From an uncultured Flavobacteriales bacterium (GTDB taxonomy: Bacteria > Bacteroidota > Bacteroidia > Flavobacteriales_D > Sanyastnellaceae): a DNA stretch of 49,062 bases. The notes below the pieces were generated by a model. It searched no databases and was not told the origin of the DNA. It was given only the letters and a program-made list of their open reading frames with translations. The stretch spans positions 67,813-116,874 of the forward strand of contig CALSMK010000011.1 of the NCBI GenBank assembly GCA_943787435.1, given 5' to 3'. A program made the position numbers and the translations under genes. Shown one piece after another: positions 26,969 to 36,900 of this stretch (its first letter is position 1; every line of letters begins with the position of its first letter).

Positions 26969-27919
26969 TCACTCATCCAAGAGGTCATATAGCCCGTCCA
27001 AACGGGGGCTAAGCACCACTTCAATTCGGCGATTTCGGTTGCGGTCTTGGGGGTCTCTTGGGTGGTATTGACTGCGGCCTGCCGCGGTCAGCAGTTCAGG
27101 ATCAAGTGAACTGTTGCCAGTCATGACCTGCACCACTGCGGTGGCGCGAAGCACGCTCAGTTCCCAGTTGTTCTTTGGCGAGGTTGACGCGTTAAAGGCC
27201 ACATCATCGGTGTGCCCTTCCACGACCACCTCAAAGTTGGTCTCACCTTCAATGGCTTGGGCCAAGTCCACCAACGCCTTTTGTCCTTCGGGGTCGATGG
27301 AGGTGCTGCCGGAGGCAAACAGAAGGTTCGAGGCGAGCCTCACGTAGACCTTACCGTCGCGCTCCTCCACCTCAAGGCCCCTGTTCCTGAAGGCAAACAG
27401 TGCATCGCTGAGCTTGGATCGAAGGGCTTCACCAGCGCGTTTTTGGGCATCCAACATTTGGGACAGTTCCCTGACTTTTTCCTCGCGCTCTTTCAGGTCA
27501 CGCTCCAAAGCCAACAGGCTGTCTTCCTGGAATTGAAGGTCTGCCCGGATGCGTTGCAATTCTGCAAGTAGGGCCGACTGTTCCGCGCCAGAAGCCGACC
27601 GTTTCCGTTCCAATTCCTCGCTGATCAATGCGTTCAGGTTTTCGAGGTTGTCGTTGCGGAGCATGCACGTGCGCAATGCCCGGCCTTGGCTGTTGGTATC
27701 GGCCTCTAGGGCTTGGATTCTCCTGTTGTCCTCTGTGAGTTTCCCTTCTTTCTCTTCCAGGCTTAGGGTCAAGGCTTCGACACGCTGGGTGGCCACCGAA
27801 AGGCTTTGGTCCAGGGTGTCTCGGTCATCGCGAACCTCGGCAAATTGGCTCATGGGCACGCAGCTGGCCATGAACAAAACAGGAATGGCCACGGTGAGTG
27901 GCAAGAGTCTTGAGAGCAT
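26969..27919 (-). CDS. OmpA/MotB-family peptidoglycan-binding lipoprotein
   Basis: 316 residues. The lipoprotein signal ends at FMASC (Cys20). A long coiled coil follows (about 30-185, heptad-like E/L/R/K-rich). The C-terminal OmpA domain (about 195-316) has the motifs FASGSTSIDPEGQKAL, VEGHTDDVAF and the NRNRRIEVVL signature that binds diaminopimelate in peptidoglycan. It should tie the outer membrane to the wall across the periplasm. It is convergent and directly abutting the DCGG-repeat lipoprotein; the next gene upstream is the broken aldehyde dehydrogenase, 89 bases away. Confidence 0.92.
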   Translation of the reverse strand: MLSRLLPLTVAIPVLFMASCVPMSQFAEVRDDRDTLDQSLSVATQRVEALTLSLEEKEGKLTEDNRRIQALEADTNSQGRALRTCMLRNDNLENLNALISEELERKRSASGAEQSALLAELQRIRADLQFQEDSLLALERDLKEREEKVRELSQMLDAQKRAGEALRSKLSDALFAFRNRGLEVEERDGKVYVRLASNLLFASGSTSIDPEGQKALVDLAQAIEGETNFEVVVEGHTDDVAFNASTSPKNNWELSVLRATAVVQVMTGNSSLDPELLTAAGRSQYHPRDPQDRNRNRRIEVVLSPRLDGLYDLLDE

Positions 27920-28008
27920 GTTGTGAAAGTCGCGACAAGGGCCCCCAATTCAATGCCCCTGTCAAACCGTTGCACAACAGCCGGCTGTGAATTGCTGAAG
28001 CAGGGCGG

Positions 28009-29468
28009 TTAAAGCTGGACACAAATGTTCTGCGGCTCGGTGAAGAAGCGCATGGAGTTGTATCCACCTTCTCGCCCGACCCCGGATTGACGGGTTCCAC
28101 CAAATGGTGTTCTCAAATCCCGGACCAACCAGCAATTGAGCCAAACCATTCCAGTGTCGATTCCAGCAGCAAAGCGATGGGCCCGCTGCAAGTCCTTGGT
28201 CCAGACAGAGGCAGACAGGCCGTATTTGGTGGAGTTGACCAGCCCCAGGGCCTCTTGCTCATCCTTGAAAGGCTGCAAGGTGGCAACTGGCCCAAAAATC
28301 TCTTCTCGGTTGGTGACGCAGGTGTGGTCCAGACCTTCAATCAGGGTGGGCTGAACGAAGTAACCCCCTTGAGCCTGGGCTCCGCCGGCTGGTGTCGTCC
28401 CCCACCACATAGAATGCCGCCCGCCTTCTCCTCGGGCGGTATTGATGGCCGCCAGCACTTTGTCTCGGTGAGCCCTGGAAACCACCGCACCCATTTTGGT
28501 GTCGGGATCCATCGGGTCGCCAATGCGCATTTTGGACACCTTGGCGACCATGGCGTCGCGGAACCGGTCGTAGAGGCCTTCTTGGACCAGGATGCGCGAC
28601 CCACAAAGGCAGATTTGGCCCTGGTTGGAGAATGCGGCCCGCACAGGCCGTGGACACGGCTTGGTCAAAGTCCAGTCGTCAAACACGACGGTGGCATTCT
28701 TGCCGCCCAACTCCAAGGAGAGCTTTTTGAATTTGGGCGCAGCTGCGGCGGAAATGGCCGCCCCGGTGTTGGATCCCCCGGTAAAGGAGACGGCGCGGAA
28801 TGTAGTGGTGTTCCACCATGGCCTGCCCAACTTCGGGCCCGAGGCCGTGCAGGATGTTGATACCCCATCAGGGAACCCCACTTCTTTGGCCCAAGTGCCG
28901 AGCAGGAAGGCGGTCATGGGGGTGACTTCACTCGGCTTGGCCACAACGCAATTGCCACTGGCCAGCGCGGGAGCAATTTTCCAGGTAAACAGATAGAGGG
29001 GCAGGTTCCACGGGCTGATGCAAGCCACCACGCCGAGTGGCTTTGCGCAGGGTATAGTTCACGGTCCCGTCCCCCATGGTGTGGCTCTCACTGGAAAACT
29101 GTTCTGCTGCGGAGGCGTAGAAGCGGAGGTTGTGCTCAGCCCTGGGGATGTCCACTGCAGCGGCCACCGAGATACGGGCTTTCCGTTGTCTCGGGCCTCA
29201 GCTTCGGCACAGCATGTCGGCATTTTCGGCACTCTTATCGGCCAAGCGCATCATGACTGCCCGCCGGTTCGGCCGGGACTCCAAGCCCGCCATTCTGGAA
29301 AGGCGGCTCGTGGCCGCAGTGACGGCCGCTTCCACATCGTTCAGCTCCGACCGTGGGATGCGGCCATAGGTCTGCGCCGGTGGCGGGTTCCACATTGTCG
29401 AGCCATTCGCCGCTCGAAGCGGCGAGGTGCAGTTCGCCGTTGATCAAGTTGAGGATGTCCTTGTCCAT
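28009..29468 (-). pseudogene. Aldehyde dehydrogenase, disrupted by at least six frameshifts
   Basis: The gene starts at ATG 29468 (MDKDILNLINGELHLA) and stops at TAA 28009-28011. It is readable end to end only by changing frame near 29375, 29213, 29170, 29042, 28855 and 28800. Joined pieces give an NAD-dependent aldehyde dehydrogenase of about 485 residues close to the 2-hydroxymuconic semialdehyde type: LRKPLGVVACISPWNLPLYLFTW, KPSEVTP, SFTGGSNTG, the general base in LELGGKN and the nucleophile Cys in QGQICLCGSR, ending TPFGGTRQSGVGREGG. All catalytic parts are therefore still encoded. The breaks are either sequence errors or recent decay; the neighbours show the same pattern, which favours error. 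The terminator between tRNA-Gln and this gene separates the two transcripts. Confidence 0.8.
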
Positions 29469-29502
29469 TGGTCACCTTGGCGCACAAGGTGGGGCATAAA
29501 AG

Positions 29503-29532
29503 AAAAAGACCGGTCACATGGGTGCCGGTCTT
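29503..29532 (-). terminator. Rho-independent terminator after tRNA-Gln
   Basis: On the minus strand AAGACCGG (29532-29525) pairs with CCGGTCTT (29513-29506) across an 11-base loop, followed by a T-rich tail (TTTCTTTT). It lies about 35 bases after the tRNA. Confidence 0.8.
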
Positions 29533-29565
29533 CGTGCGATTGCATTGACTTTCGCCTCAACTTCG

Positions 29566-29639
29566 TGGTTGCCCCACAAGGACTCGAACCTTGACAAACG
29601 GTACCAAAAACCGGTGTGCTACCATTACACCATGGGGCA
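29566..29639 (-). tRNA. tRNA-Gln (anticodon TTG)
   Basis: Acceptor TGCCCCA (29639-29633) pairs with TGGGGCA (29576-29570), then the discriminator A, with CCA encoded (29568-29566). The anticodon stem CCGGT with ACCG encloses TTTTGGT, giving anticodon TTG. The outermost anticodon-stem pair is a C-T mismatch. The T-arm is CAAGG-TTCGAGT-CCTTG. The single-copy gene is followed by a terminator. Confidence 0.93.
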
Positions 29640-29684
29640 TTCCGCGAAGAATGGACGGCAAAATTACAAAAAGCAATCCGAACC

Positions 29685-30848
29685 CTACGCAAGGTGTGCC
29701 AACGGTGAATTCAATCGTTGCTGCAGGCGCTCCACGTCTTCGAGCAGGGTCTCAATGGCAGCCTCCAAGTGCGTGATGCGGTCGTTCAAGTTGGCGATGG
29801 TGTCTTGCAGGTTGATATCGCCCGCACAATCAAGGTTGCCAGACAGGACAGCATGGCCGTCTCATGGACTAGAAGGGCATCTGACGCGTCGTCGACGCCG
29901 TGCCATTTCCCACGACAAGGAGGGCGCCTGTTTGTGACTCCACATTGTATTTCCCCACCGCAGTCTGGTAGGCCTGGTCGGCAACCGTGTAGTATCCCCC
30001 GCACTCGAAGCGTAGGCGCTGGCTGTGGTTTCATAGCCTTCGGCATGGCCGGCAAATCCAGAAGCCACAGTGTAGAACCCTCACTGTGCGCAGCGTCCGC
30101 AGTGGCCTGGGTGCCTTCTCCTACGGCATGGGCACAGGTGGCGCTCGCCACGGTATTTCGGTTGGACGCTGTGGCTGAAAAATCCAGACGCTGTGGTGTT
30201 GTAGCCCTTCGGCGTGGGCGGCAGTGTTGGTGGCTTCGCTCCCATACCCCTCACTGTGGGCGTAGTTGGCCAAGGCCTTGGTGTTGTAGCCCTGAGCGTG
30301 GCGCTGTGTCCTGTAGCATCGGTAAACATGCCTTGGGCATGCGCGGCCGTTCCCGTGGCTTCGGTGCCTTCTCCCATGGCGCTCGAGCAGGTTCCACTGG
30401 CCGTGGTGTTGCGGTTGGTCGCATGGCTGTAGTTGCCCGGAGCGTCGCATCCGTCTCCCAATGCAGAAGCAAAGGAGCCCGTGGCAGTCACGTTGCGCCC
30501 TTGCGCCACTTGTCTCGGTCACTCGCATGCGCCTTCTGCCCAAGTCCAAAGTAGGTGTTGATTCCAACGATGGTGGTGGAATCCGAAATGAAACTCAGAT
30601 CCGAGGGCTACCCGGGCAGCAGTCTGCCGAGCTCGCCCTCGTGCCTCCGCTTTCAATGCCCAATACACCTTCATCTTCCCAGGGCAAGCCAAACAGGTGA
30701 GCAGCTGGAGGACGTCTCCCGTTCCGATGAGGGATCTCCGTCGGCATTGGGGTTGTAGGGCCATTGAGCCTGCGTAGTCCCGCAGACCGCCATCATCAGA
30801 GGCAAGGGCAGTAGGAACAGGGGAAACTGGAGGGGCAAAACGCTTCAT
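29685..30848 (-). pseudogene. Secreted YadA-head-like repeat protein with C-terminal coiled coil, frameshifted
   Basis: Joining three frames gives one protein of about 385 residues. It starts MKRF at 30848, continues as a hydrophobic signal peptide (LFLLPLPLMMAVCGTTQAQ), then WPYNPNADGD followed by SLIGTGDVLQLL (an Asp-rich, calcium-loop-like segment seen in marine Bacteroidota). About 14 tandem 14-residue units follow with the YadA/Hep_Hag head pattern (GEGTEATGTAAHAQ, GYNTKALANYAHSE, GYETTASAYASSAG). The end is a short coiled coil (DTIANLNDRITHLEAAIETL) to TAG 29685-29687. No outer-membrane barrel anchor or T9SS domain is visible. Left-handed beta-roll heads of this kind trimerise and mediate adhesion. 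At least five frame changes are needed; whether they are real is open. Confidence 0.65.
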
Positions 30849-30928
30849 GACATGAAAAATAAGACAGCGGAAATTTGTTCACTTTTGGCGGGAATTGGGC
30901 CATCGATGACAGGGAAGAGGGGTCTGGA

Positions 30929-30963
30929 GAAAAACGCCCCCGCCGAATTGGTCGGGGGCGTTT
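30929..30963 (-). terminator. Rho-independent terminator after the giant surface-protein gene
   Basis: Minus strand: AAACGCCCCCG (30963-30953) pairs with CGGGGGCGTTT (30942-30932) around a 10-base loop and continues into TTTT. It lies about 20 bases after the TGA at 30984-30986, between the giant gene and the YadA-like gene. Confidence 0.88.
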
Positions 30964-30983
30964 CGATCTCCGTGGAGTGCGAA

Positions 30984-33900
30984 TCACTCCGTCACCATGA
31001 ATTGCTTCACGATGCTGACATTGTTGGAACTCATGCGCACCTGGTACACGCCGCTTTCCAATTGGTAAGCTGGCATTGATGTCGAGGGTGTACGCCTGGC
31101 CCTTGTCCACGCTGCCGCTGAACAAGGTCCCGATGTACATGCCCGCGGCATCGAACAGCTTCACATCCAAGCGCATGGGCTGCTGAACATTGAACCCGAT
31201 GCGGGCGTGGTCTTGCGTTGGGTTCGGCGAAATGTGAGACACTTGAATGTCTCCACGACATGTCGGCCAAGGCTGTGAGCTTCGTCTCCCATGTTTGCGT
31301 CTCCAGCGTTTCCAGTGCCCACAAGGCCATTTCCGATTTCGTCGGGCGTCACATACATCTCCCGTCACGTTCACGGTGTATCCAAATTCAGACTGGTTGC
31401 CGCTGCAATCGGTGGCGGTGTAGTCGTATTCGATTTGATACGGCAGGGTGCAATCCAAGTCTCCGAAAAAGTCACCTGACCCCATCACAGAAGCATTCTG
31501 GTGTGTGCCTGAGTAGTTGAACCAACCGCTGTAACCATAGTGGTTGTTCATGTTGTTGGCGCCCAATCCCACCTGGAAACGGTAGAACTGGTTGGCTGGT
31601 TGGTGCGTGCAGTTCAAGAAGCTGCCGTCGTAATCTCCCCATCCAGTCAGTGTGCCTTGAGAGAGGAACCAGTAGGTCCAGTTCTCATGGTCATCAAACA
31701 GGTCTTCACAATCCTGCTTGTAGCTGGTCGGGAAGTCTTGGTCCGACCAAGCGTCATAGTCCAGTGCCGTCGGTCAAGGTGAATGTGACATGCCATCCCG
31801 CGTCAGGGTTGGCGTTGTCGACCACCGTCTTCCTCGATCATCCAATCTCCGTTTGGAAGCTGGCTCACAAGGCCTTCTCCCACCGTGGAGTAGAACTCAC
31901 CGCCAGCGAAGTTGAACATGCGCACGGCGTGCGTCTCGTAGCCGTTGCAAGTCTCCTCGCTGCTGAAGGCTTCAGGGGTCACCGTAGTGCAGTACTGATC
32001 CACGCTGTCATTGGGGGCATAGGCGCCCAGCACTGTGGTGGTCATCTCCAAGGAGACTTCCCCGCCGCAGTTGTCGATCGCAGACACATCGCAAGCATCT
32101 GTGGAAGGAAGGAGCACATCTCCCTCGTGGTCTTCAGCGCAAACCTGCACCGTTCCACCATTCTCAATGCCGCAGACATCCAACCACAGGGGAGCGGTTT
32201 CGTCCGACACGGTCACTGTGATGGTTGAGGAAGAGAGGTTGCCACAGTTGTCGACCGCCTCGAAATGATAGGCCAAGGTGGCGTTGCCACACCCGTCCAG
32301 TCCCAAGGTGTCTACAGAGGAAGTCAACTCTGGGTCAGCATCGCAAGCGTCCAGGGCTGAGGCCTCCAACGCAGGCACCTCATCCAAACAGGAAACGGTG
32401 GTGTCTTGAGCAGCGCTGCCATTGGCAAATGCGACACTCAATGCCGGAGCAACCGTGTCAATCACAGTGATGGTTTGGAACCAAGCCGAAGAATTGCCGG
32501 AACAATCTGTGGCTGACCACTCACGGGTCAAGGTGTAGCCATCTTCACAATCTCCGCCTTCGAAGGTTTCGCCCACATACGTGTAGGTGAGGGCGGCGTC
32601 GCAGTTGTCTTCGGCCTGAAGTGACATCACGCCGTCTGGAGCTGGAACAGCATCGCAGGCTGCAGTGAGGTCCATGGGTCCTGCCGTGAAGGTGGGGGCC
32701 ACTGTGTCCACCACAGTCAGCACCTGGGTGTGGCTGTTCTGATTGCCAGCGCAGTCCACCAAGTTCCAAACGCGGGTGATCACGTAGTCACTGGGGCAGA
32801 GGTCGTCGTCGTCCTGGGTCTCCGTGAAGGTCAAGGACACTTCTGGATCGCAGTTGTCTTCGGCTGTCAAGATGACGGCCAATGGAATGTCATCGCAAGC
32901 CACGGTCATGTCCAGGGGCAATTCCTCCACAAATTCAGGGGAAGTGCTGTCTGTCAATGTGATCAACTGCAGGACCGTTTTCACGTTGCCGCATTCATCT
33001 TCCGCTGTCCAAGTCCGCGTGACTTCTGCTGTGCCGGCGCATCCATTGATGTAGTCGATGCTGTCGGTGTAGGCAATTTCGACATCTGAGTCGCAATTGT
33101 CGACGGCTTCGGCGGCACCCAAGCTGCCCACGGTGTAATCATTGTCACAAGACATCGTGGTGTCTTGAGGAATGAAGGTGAACACGGGAGCTTCGGTATC
33201 GATGAGGTTCACCGACTGAATCAAGGTGTCAGTGTTGCCACATTGGTCAACGGCCGCATAGGTCAAGAGGTAGCTGCCAGCGCAAGATCCACTGAACTCA
33301 ACCTCTGAAAGAAGCTCCAATTCAATGCTGGTGTCGCAGTTGTCCGTGACCTCGGCATACAAGGTGTCCATGCCCCATTCTGTGCAGGGGATGTCCAAGG
33401 TCAATTCGCCGTCAATCACAGGAGCTGTGGTGTCCACCACGGCAATGACCTGAACATGAGACAGAGAGTTTCCAGCACAATCCATGGTGCTCCAAGTGCG
33501 GGTGATGGTCTGACCCTGAGCACAGTCTCCATCCATGACGCCTTCATTGAAGGTGATCTCCAATTCCAGGTCGCAATTGTCGGAAGCTTCCAGGCTGACT
33601 GGGGCAGGTACCGCGTCACAGGACACCGTGGTGTCTGCGGGCAATTCTGATGTCCATTCTGGAGCTGTTTCGTCCACCACGGTCAATGTTTGCTCGTGTT
33701 GAACCTCATTGCCACAGGCGTCAGTCGCTGTCCAAGTGCGGGTCAGAACATAATTGCTGGCGCAATCGTCATCGTCGCTGAGTGTCTCAGAGAAGCTCAC
33801 CACGGGCGCATCATCACACGCATCGGTTGCGGTGAGGACAGCGGCCTCAGGAATACCGTCACAGGCGACCGTTGCGCTTTCCGGCAAGGCCTCCACAAAG

Positions 33901-36900
33901 GATGGGGCAGTGACGTCGGACGCACCAACGGTTTGATCGCAAGTGGCTGTGGTTTCATTGCCGCAGTTGTCGATGGCGACGGCGGTGAATGTCCGGGTAA
34001 AGCTGAACGTTCCAACACACGTGGTGGTGGTATCGTGGTCCACCCATGTCAATTCCACATCGGGTGCAGCTCCACCGCAATTGTCGGTGGCGGTGACCTC
34101 TGCCAGACCGAGGGCCTCCACAGAGAGGTCAGCGGTGCAATCGTCTCCAGCGGCGACCACCACATCTTCTGGACAGGTGATTTCAACCACAGGTGGGGTG
34201 TCATCGTAGAGCTCGATGAATTGCTCGAACATGTTTGCGTTTCCGCAATCATCCGAGAAGGTGTAGGTGCGCATGTACATGCCCACGGGCTGCACACAAC
34301 CACCGGAGAAAGGGGTGTCGAAGAACGTCACCGTGACTTCAGAGCCACAGGCATCCTCCACCTCAATCAGGATGTTCTCGGGAACGACCTCGTCGCCGTA
34401 CTCCTCACAGGAGAGGGACAGGGTCATGTCGCCGTTCAACACAACCGGAGCCACATCGTCAAAGACGGTGATGGTTTGTTGCACCAGGGTCTGGTTGCCA
34501 CAGTCGTCCACAAAGGTCCACGTGCGGTCCACCTGGAAAGCGCCTGCACAACTCTGGTTGTAGAGGCTGTCCTCCACCCAGCTCCAAGCCACATCGGTGT
34601 CGAAGTTGTCGGTGGCGCTGAATTCGCCATACGTGGCGTCAGCATCGTACTCCGCGCAAGGCAGGGTTACGTCTTCCACGCTGGCCAAGGGCCCGAGGTT
34701 GTCAACCAAAGTGATCATCTGCTCGCAGGATGCGGCATTGTCACAGAAGTCCACAGCAGTGAAGGTCCGGGTGAAGGTCATGGTGCCCTCAGCCAAGTCA
34801 TCATCGGCTACACAATCGACCATGAAGTCAGAGTCCACATAGGTGATGTCGATCTGGGTCAGATCGGAGCAATTGTCGGTGGCCACGGCGGCTCCAAGAG
34901 CCGCAGTCGTGGTGTCACTGGCAAAGTCTTGGTCCATGACCAACAGGGTGTCTGCTGGGCAGGTGATTTCAGGGGCCACTTCGTCAAAGAGTGCGACGTA
35001 TTGCTCGGCCAACGTGGTGTTTCCACAATCGTCCTCAGCGGTCCAGATGCGCATCCAACTTCCTGGGCAAGCACCGCTCAACGGCCATGCTTCGATGCTG
35101 ATGGTCAGTTCTCCATCGCAGTTGTCGAAGGCCTCGATGGGCACCTGAGTGGGGTCAAGCGGGTCGGTCAGCAACTCACAAGAGATGGACTGATAAGGCG
35201 TGAAGTTGTTGAACGTCGGCGCCGTCTCATCCAAAGCCGTGATGGTCTGAATGCAAGACAGGGTGTCGCTGACGTTTCCACAGGCGTCCACAGACCACGC
35301 ATGGTAGGTGCGCTCAAAGCTGTAGCTGCCATCGGCGCTGCCGTCGGATCCATCACACAAAGGAGTGGATGGGCCATCGCTGTGCGTGTAGAAGGTAGCT
35401 GGAGCGGTGTCGCACCCATCTTCTGCCACAACCGTAGGCACACCAAGGAGGCCTTCAGAAACATCTGCTGTGCAATCTTCACCCAGGACAACCGTCGTGT
35501 CGGCAGGGCATTCGAGCAGGGTAATGACCGGTGCAGTGATGTCCTCTACAGTCAGGATTTGTGTGCAGCTGGCCTCTGCAGTGTTGCCGCAGTGGTCCGT
35601 TGACACGGCAAAGAAGGTCCGTGTGATCACGTACGTTCCGCTGCTGTCGGTGCAGGTGTAGTCTGGTGCGCTGTCCTCAATGGTGTAGGAGAGAACAGGA
35701 GCGGAGTCACAGTTGTCTGTGCTGGAAATCTCCACTTCTCCAGATTGCGTGGGGTCGAGTTCGCCGTTGCAAGCGTCATCGAGCTGCACGGTGATGTCCG
35801 CTGGGCAGGTGATGTCGATGGTGGGGGCCACCGTGTCGATCATCAGAATGAACTGGTGGGTGGTGGTGGAGTTGCCGCAATCATCGATGACGGTGTAGGC
35901 CACGTCCCAAGTGGGCACAGGCAACACGCAACCACCAGACATGGGCTCGCAGTCCACAAACGCAGTGTCGATGCCGCAGTTGTCGGTCCAGCTTACAAAC
36001 CCAAGGTCGGCCAGCTCATCAATGTCACACGACCAAGCGTCGCATGCCATTTCCGTTTGGGTGGCGCTCAAGGTGATCACAGGAGCCTGCTGATCCACAA
36101 CCTCGATGAGTTGGATGCCCGTTTCCATGGCGGTGTTTCCACAGCTGTCTGCTGCAGTCGCACTCCAACGGCGCTCAATGGTGTAACAACCGGCAGATGT
36201 ACTGTCGACCACAACGTCGAGGTAGGTCAATTCTCCAGCATCAAATGCACAGTTGTCTGAGTATGACACTTGAGCAGACCCGGTCATGTCGGTCGACAAG
36301 TCGGCTTCGCAGAGCGCAGTCACCGAGACTTCAAGGTCGCCAGGCAAAACGAGGTCAATTTCTGGAGCCACATCGTCTTCAATGTGGATGAGTTGCGTGC
36401 AGTAGCTCACATTGTCGAACAGGTCGGTGGCAGACCAAGTCCGCTCCAACGTGTAGCATGCACTGGATGTCTCGTCCACCAATTCCTCTCCGAGGTAGGC
36501 CACAATGGGGCTTCCTTCGTCGGTGCAGTTGTCGGTGGCCGTCAGCACTGCAGGGGCAGGGATCTCCTCGCCACAAGCGATGACGGTGTCGGCAGGACAA
36601 TCGTCAAACAATGGAGCGGTCTCATCGAGGCGGCAGATTTGCTGCGTCACATTGATGGCTCCACAGCTGTCGTCAAATACCGTGTAGATGTTGGTCACAC
36701 ATGGCTCCTCTGGGTCTGGCGTGACTGCTTCAAGCGAGAGGTCCACAATCACGTCACCCAAGGCGCCGCTGACTTCGACACCGTCGATGACTCCTTCCCA
36801 GCCAAACCAACCACCGAGACCGAAGTCACAGTTGTGGTCGTTGGCGCCAAGGCCGACTTGGAATCCGAAATAACCGTTGCTGGGGGCGTGGTTCAGCTGC

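Noticed and set aside
28009..31803. Mobile-element insertion as the cause of the broken genes
   Set aside because: No transposase fragment, terminal inverted repeats or target duplications were seen; the breaks are one- or two-base indels within otherwise collinear genes.
33690..35603. A 637-codon plus-strand open frame inside the giant gene
   Set aside because: It is the antisense shadow of a repeat-rich, compositionally biased gene. It has no start context, no recognisable domain and repeats out of phase with the real product.
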